From the NCBI RefSeq assembly GCF_000313135.1, contig NW_004457592.1:573811-637810 (forward strand): a stretch of DNA of 64,000 nt, in the 5' to 3' direction. Below, piece after piece: positions 1 to 9,565 of this stretch (positions are counted from its first letter, which is position 1; each line of letters opens with the position of its first letter). The position numbers were made by a program, and so were the translations under genes. The notes below the pieces were generated by a model that saw only the letters and a program-made list of their open reading frames with translations, did not search any database and was not told the origin of the DNA. This DNA is from Acanthamoeba castellanii str. Neff (taxonomy: Eukaryota; Discosea; Longamoebia; Acanthamoebidae).

Positions 1-101
1 TCTCTTGGTTGCACTGTCTTCGTTACTCCCATCTCTTCTTGTTGTGCTTCTGCTTCTCACTTCTGCATGCATTTCTCTGCATTCGCTCGTGCCCGTTGCA
101 G

Positions 102-934
102 GTACGGGTAAGACCATGCTGGCCAAGGCCGTGGCGCACCACACATCCGCCTCCTTCATTGCCGTGGTCGGCTCCGAGTTTGTACAGAAGTATTTGGGTG
201 AAGGCCCACGCATGGTCAGGTACGCATTCACCGTCACAACTACCTTTATCTTTATCACCTTCGCAGCACTCCTCTCCTCTCCTCTCCTTCATGAAGCTTT
301 GCTGAGTGTGTCCTCTCCTCGCCCGTACAGGGACGTGTTCCGTCTCGCCAAGGAGAACGCGCCGGCGATCATCTTCGTGGACGAGGTGGACGCCATCGCC
401 ACCAAGCGTTTCGACGCCCAGACCGGTGCCGATCGCGAGGTCCAGCGTATCCTGCTGGAGCTGCTCAATCAGATGGACGGCTTCGACCAGAGCGTCAACG
501 TCAAGGTGATCATGGCCACCAACCGCGCCGACACGCTCGATCCCGCGCTTCTGCGCCCCGGTCGTCTCGACAGGAAGATCGAGTTCCCTTCGCCCGACAG
601 GCGGCAAAAGCGTCTCATCTTCTCCGTCCTCACCGGCAAGATGAACCTCAGCGAAGAGGTCGATCTCGAGGACTACGTCTCCAGGTACACTCTCTTCATC
701 ATCACCTCTTTCTTCGGGTCTGCGCGTGGCTCACAACACACAAACGCACAACAACAACAACAACAACAACACAGGCCCGACAAGCTCTCGGGTGCCGAGA
801 TCAACGCCATCTGCCAGGAGGCGGGCATGCAGGCCGTGCGCAAGAACCGCTACGTGATCCTGCCCAAGGACTTCGAGAAGGGCTACAAGTCGGTGGCCAG
901 GGGCGGCGGCAACGAGTTCCTCTTCTACCAGTGA
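102..934 (+). CDS. PSMC4/RPT3: 26S proteasome regulatory AAA-ATPase Rpt3 (subunit 6B), 3' part
   Basis: C-terminal half of the proteasome base ATPase Rpt3, which unfolds ubiquitinated substrates and opens the 20S gate. Visible exons are 102-219, 331-684 and 775-934; an intron precedes 102, so the N-terminal coiled coil and OB domain lie off the window. The Walker A lysine is in PGTGKT, Walker B is [10 protein letters not shown], the arginine-finger region is [14 protein letters not shown], and the C-terminus FLFYQ fits the HbYX gate-opening motif. All introns are GT-AG and keep frame. The last intron holds a (CAA)n run at about 749-770. The subunit is assigned as Rpt3 rather than another Rpt from the segment [20 protein letters not shown] and the C-terminal end. 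Confidence 0.95.
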
Positions 935-1191
935 GCAGTGGTCGACCGCCAGCTGACCTCTCTCCTCTATACTAATGCATGGTCTCCCTTGCCCCACCTC
1001 TTCTTCTTCTTCAGCTCCTTGTTTTGTTGTTCTTCTTGATGAACATAGCCCTTCTTTCGCAGTTTGCCCACCACCACCTTAATGTGGCGCTCGGTCGGGG
1101 GTAAAATCCGGCCACCGGTTGAAGAGGTTGGAATCACAGTGCCCCTGCTCGAGCTTGCGCACAGCGGCAGGTCATCCAAGCGAGCAAGAAG

Positions 1192-1401
1192 ATGAGCAAG
1201 AACAGCTGGCCCGAGGTGGTGGGAATGAGCGGAGAGGAGGCGCAGGCGCTGGTGGAGGCCGAGGAGGGCGTCAAGGCGCAGCTCGTGCCCGCTCCTGGGG
1301 GCGTGGTGCCCAAGGACCTGGCCATGGTGCGCGTGCAGTCGCGCGTCCGCATCTACGTCGACAACGAGGGAAAGGTGGTGGAGGCCCCCAAGCGAGGATA
1401 A
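1192..1401 (+). CDS. Potato type I serine protease inhibitor (eglin c/CI-2 family)
   Basis: A 69-residue single-exon protein with the whole family signature: N-terminal SWPEVVG followed by GEEAQ (helix), then the reactive-site loop and RVRIYVD plus a C-terminal EAPKRG strand. Aligning to barley CI-2 by the RVR(L/I)(F/Y)VD anchor puts the P1 residue at Met45 and P1' at Val46, a type that usually targets chymotrypsin-, subtilisin- or elastase-like enzymes. There is no signal peptide and no cysteine pair, so a cytosolic inhibitor is likely. The ATG is taken because the family normally starts a few residues before the SWP motif. It lies 257 bp after Rpt3 on the same strand. Confidence 0.9.
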   Translation: MSKNSWPEVVGMSGEEAQALVEAEEGVKAQLVPAPGGVVPKDLAMVRVQSRVRIYVDNEGKVVEAPKRG

Positions 1402-2395
1402 GGCTCAACAGCAAACGCAAGATGGTCGGTTCCGCTCTGTCTCAGGTCCCTTCCGCCAACAACAGTTGCCTCTTTCACACTCTCAGATCCACGGTCCACC
1501 GATGACAGTTTGCGCTAGTCCATTTCTCCAGCCAGGGGCAACCACGGCGTCAAGCCACCGACAGTCTCACCCATTCATCCTGTAGAACTGTGCTGGCTTT
1601 CTCAAGCGCTTTGTGTGGTGGTAGTTCGCACCCTGGTGGGTGATCCCTTCTTGCGTTTCCTCGGTCTGATCCTCCCAGGATCGACGCTGAACCAAGAACA
1701 CCTTCGTTCCTGCGGTCTCTGTTTGAATTGAATCTTTGCTCCGCGCCGATCTCTCGCTCAACTGTCAGAGGTGCTGTCGAGTTCTCCAGTCCCTTCCACC
1801 CACCCTCGGTCCTTCGCCACCTGAGATTCGAGAAATTCATTTTCCTTTGTTTTTTCTTGCTGTCAACAATCTCACCATTATCTCCTTGCCGAAGTTGCTG
1901 ATGTGTTCCCTTGGTCTTTCTTCGTCTTGGACATGTGTGGCATCGAACGAACATGGAGTGGCGTTGCTTCGCGATCCCAGCGAAAAGCCGGTCCAGTCTC
2001 GCCCTCCGGCTCCCCCGGCCCGGATGGTGGTGCCAGCCACCATCTTGTGACGCACTTTGCCCTCGTGGCGCGTCATTCGCATTTGCCCACACGAACGCCA
2101 AATCCACAGAAAGAACACACCCTGACCGCGCCCCGGACATTTCACCGGTGCGACGGCGGCCCGTGATTGGAGGCGAGCTTCGAGGTGGGCCGGAGGGTGG
2201 AAGACGAGATAGCGACCCCATCTGCCGCATGGGAGCCGACCTCTTGGCTCACGATAAAATGGGTCGGTGTGCGGGTTGAGTTCAACATACCAACAAGCAG
2301 CCATCAGCTCAAGCAAAGCCAAGCAGCTTCGCTCTCTCCTTCTCGCTCACTTCCAATTATTTATTTTATCTTATTGTTTCACTACACACTTCAAG
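1402..2395 (+). other. Intergenic gap between the inhibitor and first kinase
   Basis: About 1 kb without a supported gene. Long reading frames exist here (for example 1550-2230 on the minus strand), but their composition is arbitrary, they overlap each other on both strands, and none has recognisable motifs. The AT-rich stretch just before 2396 is probably the 5' UTR and promoter of the kinase. Confidence 0.5.
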
Positions 2396-3435
2396 ATGGG
2401 CGACCACGTTCAGATGATTAAGAAGATTGGCGAGGGTTCGACCGGCGCCGTGTACTACGGCTCGTGCGTCAAGGCCAAGAAGAAGCTCGCCGTGAAGGTG
2501 GTCCGCAAGGTGGACTCGACCAAGGGCCGCCGTACCACCGAGCGAGCCCGCTCCGAGGCGGCCATCATGGCCGAGCTCGTCCACAAGCACATCTGCAAGT
2601 GCTACGGCATCGTCGAGAACCCCGACCACGTCTTCCTCCTGCTCCAGTTCGCCAAGGGCGGCGACCTCCTCGACCGCATCAACAAGCACGGCGCCTTCTC
2701 CGAGCGCGAGGCGCGTCGTGTCTTCCAGCAGCTGGTGCTCGCCGTCAGCTACCTGCACAACAAAGGCTACATCCACCGCGACATCAAGGTAAAAGCTCCA
2801 CCCTCTACATGTCTCTACACTCTTCTTTTTACTAACATTTTATTTCTTTTTGTTTCTCTCTACAGCCTGAGAACGTGTTCCTTGATGAGTCGGGCAACGT
2901 ACTACTTGGTGACTTCGGCTTCGCCACGGCCTGGTCGCCCGACGTGCACCAGACCGAGTCGGTGGGCACCTTCCCCTACGCGGCGCCGGAGCTGCTCCTG
3001 GGCCACGGCTACTGCGGACCCGAGGTCGACCTCTTCTCCCTGGGCACCGTGCTGCTGGCCATGCTCAGCGCCACGATCCCCTTCAAGGCCGACAGCGAGG
3101 AGGAGTCGTTCAAGAAGGTGCAGCTGGGCGACTTCAAGTCGGACGTGCCCATCTCCGTCTCGCCGTCGGCCGTCGACCTGCTCACGCGCCTGCTCGACCC
3201 CAACCCCAAGACCCGCATCACCATGACCCAGCTCTGCCAGCACCCGTGGATGAAGATGCGGCCCAAGACCGCCAGCTCCTCTTCGCCCAACAGCAAGTCC
3301 GCCACCGTCGGCGCCTCGCCCAGCCAGTCGTCGTCGTCCAACGGCCCGCTCTCGTTCTTCGCCGCCACCAAGAAGAGGCTCATGCGCGAGTTCAACTCCA
3401 CGTCGGTCCCGATCCCCGTCTCGGCCAGCCGATGA
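2396..3435 (+). CDS. Small CAMK-like Ser/Thr protein kinase (copy 1)
   Basis: A 320-residue kinase in two exons (2396-2788 and 2866-3435); the GT-AG intron falls exactly between HRDIK and PEN. All catalytic elements are present: glycine loop GEGSTGAV, catalytic lysine in LAVKVVRK, HRDIKPEN, DFG and AAPELL. The order GTFPYAAPE followed by GPEVDLFSLGTVLLAML is CAMK-group-like, resembling Chk1/SNF1-type kinases. The C-terminal 60 residues are a Ser-rich tail without a recognisable regulatory domain. The ATG at 2396 is chosen because the kinase fold begins at residue 6. Two similar small kinases occur in this window (4374 and 15719), suggesting a lineage expansion. The substrate cannot be read from sequence. 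Confidence 0.9.
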
Positions 3436-4163
3436 CCCACACCCTAACCGGCAGCAGCGCAACGACGATGACCACCACCCATTCAACTTCTCGCTAGCCG
3501 AGCCTCGGCCTCCGCTCGAGTCACTCCGCAGCGCGCCGGGCGACAATCCGCGCCCGCAGGCAGGCCCCATTCGGCTCGACCGACCGAGAGGGAGTCTCGC
3601 CACCCACCCGCCGTACAGTCAGCGAAGTGAGTCGGCCGACACGACACACCTCCTTCGCTTCCGACCCCACGAGCGAGCTCCTTATCCACCGGCACCCCAC
3701 CACAACCAAACCCAGCACTGGCCCCCACCCGCAACGAGGAGGCCTCTTCGACCCCTTTGAGTCACCACCCAGCGCTTTGTGTGTTTCTTGTATGAAAACA
3801 AAACAACACAAGAAACAAATCGATGCAACAAACCAGCAACGTCTCTCCTTTCTCGTTCGACATTGAAGAGTGCCAGAGAGACACTCCCCCACGCGGCACG
3901 AAACACACACGCACGAAACCAGACGACCTCTTGCTCCTCTTGCTCCACCCGATACTCCGTTGGCAGAAAAGGTGTGGAAGACGAACTGCACCGCCAAATC
4001 CGGTCACCTTTTTTAGGGAAGCGGTTCATAGGTAACCACAGCGAAATAGGGCCGAAGTGTAACGACCCAGGCGTCACCTGGCCGTCTTGCGCCCGGTTGC
4101 CAGTCGGCAAGAATAACCAGGGCTGCTTCCGATAGGGGGCTGGGCGACGTCATCCTGACGTTG

Positions 4164-4211
4164 ATCGCAAAATGTCGTACTCTCAACGTCATCGCAAAAT
4201 GTCGTACTCTC
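4164..4211 (+). repeat. Two direct copies of a 21-bp element in a promoter
   Basis: The 21-bp word beginning ATCGCAAAATG and ending TACTCTC occurs perfectly at 4164-4184 and again at 4191-4211, a 27-bp period. Each copy is preceded by a GACGTT/AACGTC-type sequence. The pair lies about 75 bp upstream of a TATA box and 160-210 bp upstream of the kinase ATG, so it is a good candidate for a doubled transcription-factor site. Confidence 0.6.
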
Positions 4212-4285
4212 CTCGCTGATCTCCAATCCACCCCTTTAAAAGCAACCATCCGCCCCCGGCAACCGCCAACTCCTGTTTGCTTTGT

Positions 4286-4293
4286 TATATAAA
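4286..4293 (+). promoter_or_regulatory. TATA box of kinase copy 2
   Basis: TATATAAA sits 80 bp upstream of the ATG at 4374, with a compact CA-rich leader after it. Position and sequence fit a canonical RNA polymerase II core promoter; no start site is visible directly. Confidence 0.6.
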
Positions 4294-4373
4294 GATCGTG
4301 CGCGCCCATCACACTCGAAATATCAGCAATTCAACAACAACAGCTGCTCACCCTCAACCACCACCAACACTAC

Positions 4374-5574
4374 ATGTATACGTCAACAGCGATGATGGCC
4401 ACAGAAACGACACCGGTCATGCTCACGCGTAAGCTGGGTGAGGGCAGCTGCGGCTCGGTCTTTTGCGGCTCGCTGACTGCCTCGGGGAAGCGTGTGGCAG
4501 TCAAGGTGGTGCGCAAGGGCACCTCGGCCAAGGCCGCGCTCAACCTCCACCGGGTCCGCACCGAGGCCAACGTCATGGCGCGGCTCGACCACCGCAACGT
4601 GGCCCGATGCCTCGGCACCTGGGAGACATCAGAGCACTTCTACCTCTTCCTCAAGTTCGCGCGAGGCGGCGACCTGTGCGACCGCCTGCTGCACGGCGGC
4701 CCCATGACGGAGCGCTCGGCGAGAAGGCGCTTCGGACAGCTGCTGGCGGCCGTCGCACACCTCCACGCCAAGGGCTTGGCCCACAGGGACATCAAGCCGG
4801 AGAATATCCTGCTGGACGAGCTGGGCCACTTCATGCTGGCAGGTATGCCGAAGTTCTGTCATATATTTTCATATCTGATATCTCCTCTGCCACGCGACCA
4901 ACACTCACGATTATGTCCGCGCCAGATTTTGGCCTGGCCGTCACGCACTCCCCGCAAAAGAAAGTCAGCGGGCGAGCGGGAACCGTAGGCTACGCCGCGC
5001 CCGAAGTTTGGGTCGACCGACCCTATGACGCAGCTGCTGCCGACGTTTTCTCCTGTGGCTCAGGTAACCGCTGCTTCCATGCAACATTTCCTTTTTTGCA
5101 CATCACATCTCCTTTTATGTAGAAATGACACCAACAATGAGCTAATCTCTCTGTTGCTCGGGAATTTCAGTGTTGATGGCCATGGTGACGGCCCGATCGC
5201 CGTTCCAGGGTGCCACCGACCAGGAGACGCTGGCCAAGTCGCTGCGCGGTGAGCTCGACCTGCCGACAGGGTTGTCGCTCGAGGCCGTGCTCCTGATCAA
5301 GTCCATGGTGGCGCCCGACCCCGCCAAGCGGATCACTCTGGCCGACGCCCTCGACCACCCGTGGTTCACCGGCGAACACCCCGACAGCGTCAGCAGGTAC
5401 CGGCCATGGGCGCCCCTGGAGGAAGACGACAGCGACTTCGACAGCGATGAGGATGATGACGACCAGGACGAAGGTGATGATGAGGTCGACCGCAACGATG
5501 ATGGCGTTGATGACGACTCAGTGGATGACGCCCTCTACGAGCTCGTGCGTACCAAGCCAGCCAAGTGCGCGTAA
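4374..5574 (+). CDS. Small CAMK-like Ser/Thr protein kinase (copy 2), acidic tail
   Basis: A 336-residue kinase in three exons (4374-4842, 4926-5063, 5171-5574) with introns in phase. It has GEGSCGSV, VAVKVVRK, HRDIKPENILL, ADFGLA and AAPEVW, so it should be catalytically active. It differs from copy 1 by a long Asp/Glu tail after the kinase fold (about residues 275-320). In-frame ATGs also occur at 4392 and 4395; the first is annotated but either later one would leave the kinase domain intact. The paralogue at 15719 (minus) is a single exon with GEGSCGSV identical in the glycine loop, so copies 2 and 3 may be closest relatives. Confidence 0.88.
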
Positions 5575-5621
5575 TCAATCGCGGGGCCTCAAAGAGAGTC
5601 GACTGTACAAAGAGACATTAT

Positions 5622-5828
5622 TTATCTGTGCAAATGTAGCGTCTGCTGGGTGAGGGCCGCGGGGCTCGAGTCGAGCAGAAGGTGCCGTTCGGCTGCCACC
5701 TCGAGTTCCAGTCTCTGGTACTCGCGCAGCAGGCGCTCGCGCTCCGTCTCCCATTCTCGCTCGACATCGTCGCTGCTATCGTACCCACTTAACGGCGGCT
5801 CGCAGCAGGAATCTGCACTTCTCTGCAC
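5622..5828 (-). CDS. Acidic/coiled-coil C-terminal fragment, unidentified
   Basis: A 68-codon frame with the host's codon bias and a heptad-like stretch (EREWETERERLLREYQRLEL). It looks like the C-terminus of a real protein ending in TLHLHR. No upstream exon is visible: the sequence immediately upstream on this strand is occupied in antisense by the propeller gene beginning near 5829. It may therefore be a severed gene end. No family was recognised. Confidence 0.35.
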   Translation of the reverse strand: MQRSADSCCEPPLSGYDSSDDVEREWETERERLLREYQRLELEVAAERHLLLDSSPAALTQQTLHLHR

Positions 5829-7200
5829 AAAATGGCTACCTCTACTTTTGCGAGCCCTCGTCCGGCCTCCTCACCTCCATCAACGCCAAGACGGGAGCAA
5901 AGGCGTGGTCCGTTCAGGTGGCCGGCATCACTGGGGTCGATAACGACTATTGCAGGGGAGGACCGTCGGTGGACCCCGACTCTGGTCTCGTGGTGGCGGG
6001 GTCGCGCATGTCCGGCAGACTGTTTGCCGTGCGCATGAGCGACGGCGGCAAGGCATGGACCTTAGAGGTAGAGTCCCACGTCACTGCCCAGATGACGCAG
6101 CCGGCCACCATATACGCTGGCACGGCCTACGTGGGCGTCGCCTCATCCGAAGAGAAGGCGGCGAGCGATCCCAGCTACGAATGCTGCTCCTTCCGTGGCA
6201 GTATTGTGGCCGTCCGCGTGGCCGACGGAACCCTCCTGTGGAAGACCTACACGCTCCCTGCCGGCTATGTGGGAGCGGGTGTGTGGGGTCCCGCACCGAG
6301 TATCGACATACAGAGGGGCCAGGTCTACGTGGCCACCGGCAACCTTTACCTCAACCCCCTGGTCTCACAGAGTGTCACGCGCGCATGGACGCTCTCGGAG
6401 CCCACTTTGACCAGGACCCGTGTCTGCCGGTGGAGGCCCACGCCGGGTCCGTTCTCGCGCTCGACATGATCACGGGCAACCCTCTGTGGTCCCGCCGCAT
6501 ATCGTCCAACGACGCGTGGAACACCGCGTGCGGAGTGTCGACGCCCATCCTCACGATGCCCGCCCTCTCGTTCAACTGTCCCACCGACAGCGGGCTCGAG
6601 TCCGACTTTGCCCAGGGGCCGATGATCGTCGAGCTGGAGAAGGGGCGCGACGTGCTCCTCGTGGGCCAGAAGAGCGGCGTGTGGAAGATCAACCCGGACA
6701 ACGGCTACGTCATGCAGGCGTCGGTGCTTGGGCCAGGCGGCGTGGCGGGAGGCATCCAATGGAGCGGGGCCAACAACGGAACGCACGCCTTCTTCCCCGT
6801 CACCAACAGCGCCTCGGTCTCGCAGACGCTCAAGAACCCGTCCGTGCCCGGCGTCGTCGCCACCACCGGCTCCACCTACACGGCCGTGAACATCAAGAGC
6901 GGCGACATCGTGTGGCAGTACCCCCTGGAGAGCTGGCTCTACGCCTACCAGCCCCTCACCGTCGCCAACGACGTCCTGTTTGCCACGGCGGTGACGCGCA
7001 TGTCCCCCGCCAACGGCAGCTCCTCCATCAAGGCCCTCCACACCAGCACGGGCGAGAAGCTGTGGGAGGACACCAACAGGTTCCACATCGCTGGCACGGG
7101 CGCCCTCGTCGTGGATGGCATGGTCTACGTGGGCGTGACGACCTCCAACCCTGTGACCACCACAAACACCCACTCCATTGCATTCGGTTTGCTGCCCTAA
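5829..7200 (+). pseudogene. PQQ-type beta-propeller protein, 5'-truncated and frameshifted
   Basis: Encodes repeated propeller blades of the quinoprotein/polyvinyl-alcohol-dehydrogenase type: G-LYF--SSGLLTSINAKTGAKAW, GRLFAVRMSDGGKAW, GSIVAVRVADGTLLW, SVLALDMITGNPLW, YTAVNIKSGDIVW and KALHTSTGEKLW. The first blade is in frame from about 5831, but no ATG or signal peptide precedes it, unlike normal secreted members. The reading frame then changes between about 6355 and 6420: blades up to VYVATGNLYLNP use one frame and DQDPCLPVEAHAGSVLALD another, equivalent to one missing base. The rest is open to the TAA at 7200. Probably a decaying copy; a sequencing error would explain only the frameshift, not the missing 5' end. 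Confidence 0.7.
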
Positions 7201-7999
7201 AAGAATGACACGAACACACCAATGAGTCAGCCGCACTGAAAATAATAACAATAATATTATTTTTATATTCTAAATTAAAGGTATGCCGGGAATGTGTAAA
7301 CAAGTCGACAATATTTCCGCGCCAGAGCAGGGGGGAGGGGGGACGTTTTGCGTCGGAGGAGTGCCACGTCAGCAAAGTGCACCGATACGAGAACATTTCT
7401 TCTCTTTTTCATTATACGATTAATATTTTCCTGTCATTTTTTTCCTGATTTAAAAAATGATTTTCAAATTCTCGAAAAGCCGACGACAGAAAAGTGTTTG
7501 CGTGAGGGTTTGGCGCTGAATTCTGCTTTTCGGTGAGGAGGGGCTGTTCGAGAGAAACTTCGGAGGGGTCCTTCTCGCCGTACTCAACACCGGTGCTACG
7601 GTCCTTAAGGTTTGGACCGAGTGAAGCGCTAAGCGACGACGACGACGACGACAAGCAACTCAACGTTGAGATCACCACGGCGCTCACCGAAGGCAACGGC
7701 ACCATCATCACCCAAGAACTGTGGATCGGAGGAGAACTTGTTTTTAGCGCGACTCTCACTACAATCGAATACAGCAAACCTCTCTCTCCATCAAGTGAGT
7801 ACCACCCACCAAGCCACAGTCAGGCTAGTAGACTAGTAGACACTTTTCATTCAGTCTACTAGTAGTAGACATACCCATGCGCTACACTGCAATAATATTT
7901 TAAAATTCTAAATTAATGGTATGCAATGAAACAGAAATCAATTGTCACAGACACATCAACCTACTTCATTGTAAAGTGAACTTGCGGTGGGCACAAAGA
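7201..7999 (+). other. Gap after the propeller pseudogene
   Basis: About 0.8 kb of AT-rich and mixed sequence. It holds two copies of an AT-rich 35-bp element (7250-7286 and 7891-7924) and a 10-bp perfect inverted repeat (7832-7841 with 7854-7863). The frame 7533-7862 has a protein-like central segment (NVEITTALTEGNGTIITQE) ending at a good splice donor at about 7796, so it might be an orphan exon, but nothing joins to it. Confidence 0.4.
7250..7924 (+). repeat. Pair of AT-rich direct repeats
   Basis: Words of the form AATAATATT...ATTCTAAATTAA-GGTATGC occur at 7250-7286 and 7891-7924 in the same orientation, with a few differences. Both sit just outside gene 3' ends (the propeller pseudogene and the secreted protein). 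They may be 3'-processing signals copied together with flanking DNA, or remnants of a duplicated segment. Confidence 0.5.
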
Positions 8000-8672
8000 T
8001 CAGCAGGGAGTGAGCCTTCTGGTGTACTTGACGACGGCGCCGCCATATCCCACGGGGCAGTAGTCATTGGGCGGGTTGGGCATGTAGGTCACAGTCAGCA
8101 GGTTGGCATCCGCTACTACGACCACGATATCGGTCTGGGCCAGGGAGAAACAAGAAAGGGTCAGCCGAGTAGTTCTGTTGCATGCCAACATCCTCGCCCT
8201 GTGGTGGATTTTAAGATAAAGAAGAAATTCTGCACAGTACCTCGCCGCACATGGGGTAGCCGTTGTCAGGGACCTGACCGTAGCCCACACCGATGCCCTG
8301 GAAGAGCGAAGCATACCAACCAGTCTGACTTCTGTTTTTTTTTACACAGAGAATGATGTAAGTTGTCCATCTCCCAACTGTTGCTTTGTTGCGGGTGGCT
8401 GTACCCAGGGGCGGCAAGGAGGGTGATGTTGGGTCCGGACTGGACCAATCTCTCAGTGGTCACGCAGTCGTCGCTGCCTCCGCCGACCGACTCCCGGTAC
8501 CAGACACCGCTAGAGTGGCACCAAATGGTCAGACGTGTGGGCGCCACAACTAAGGGAGAAGGTGGAGGTACGTGAGGCTATGGGCTGGGCTGAAGGAAGC
8601 GGCACACGCGTTGAGGAGACCAGCAACGATCAAGAGGCTGACGACGATGGAGAGGTGGGAGGTGTGGTGCAT
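8000..8672 (-). CDS. Small secreted cysteine-containing protein, unknown family
   Basis: Four exons on the minus strand (8572-8672, 8405-8509, 8241-8331, 8000-8134) join in phase into 143 residues. The N-terminus MHHTSHLSIVVSLLIVAGLL followed by NACAAS is a textbook signal peptide. The mature part has four cysteines (contexts DDCVTT, PMCGE, NDYCPVG, LTPC), consistent with two disulphides, and aromatic/glycine motifs TGWYASLF and GVGYGQVPDNGYP. I do not recognise the family; a small double-psi barrel or lectin-like fold is possible but unproven. It is 219 bp downstream of the F-box gene on the same strand. Confidence 0.7.
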
Positions 8673-8890
8673 TGTGGTCGGGTTGGGAAGGCGATGGAAC
8701 TGGATAAAGGCTTGCTTGGGTGTTGGTCGAGTTTATGTTGGGGCCGGGAACAAAGCAGCCAATTGGAAGCTCATCGGCCCTTGAAAAAGCTTCGGCTGTA
8801 TGCTGCATTGACTCGCCGAAACTCACTGATTGGGCAGTCCGGCACATTTAGTTTCACCTCCCACTGTTTATGTTGGCGCCGTCAACCACT

Positions 8891-9491
8891 TCACCCCCAC
8901 CAGCGTGAGCGGATGAGGCCGAGGTCGTGCACGATCTGGAACGCCAGCAGCGAGTCGGCCAGTTGGCGCCCGGCGGCGTCGATGCGATCCCGCTGCCGCA
9001 TGTACATCTTCTTCCTGCGCAGGGCCGCCATCGCCTTCTCCCGCTCCTGCCCCTCACACAAGTCACTCTCTTTGCTCCAAACCGACATCAACCATTTCTT
9101 GTAATAGCTAAGATGCCGGGCGGGCTCGAAGTGTACGTTGAGTCGGATGTAGTGCTTGGCGTAGTGGTCCTTGTCTCGGATGCGCCGGTCCAGCACCATC
9201 TGGCGCTTCTCGAGCCACGCTGAACATATCGTCGTGCGACGCGTCAGTCTTTGTCAGAATGTTTTTGCCGAAGCATCAAAGAAGAGCAGAGAGTGGGGAG
9301 GGGGTTTGAACACACCGATGGTTTCGTGCATTCTTCGCACATTCTTGTGGATCGAAGGGATGAGCGACGTGGAGAAGAGGCTGAACGGATTGTAGGAGAT
9401 GCCCTTCCTCTGCATGCTCAGAGCCTCAGTCATGCCCGGAAAGATGAACAGGCTGTGCTCCTGGTGCACCACCGCTGCACACACACACACA

Positions 9492-9565
<74 letters not shown>

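Larger units (their letters stand above)
3436..4373 (+). other. Intergenic region upstream of kinase copy 2
   Basis: About 0.94 kb with no supported gene. It contains the two direct repeats (4164-4211) and a TATA box (4286-4293) annotated separately. Short overlapping reading frames at 3521-4110 on both strands have no protein-like features. Confidence 0.5.

Noticed and set aside
1550..2322. Long minus-strand frames upstream of the first kinase
   Set aside because: They overlap each other in different frames, have arbitrary composition and no motifs; typical by-products of GC-rich non-coding DNA.
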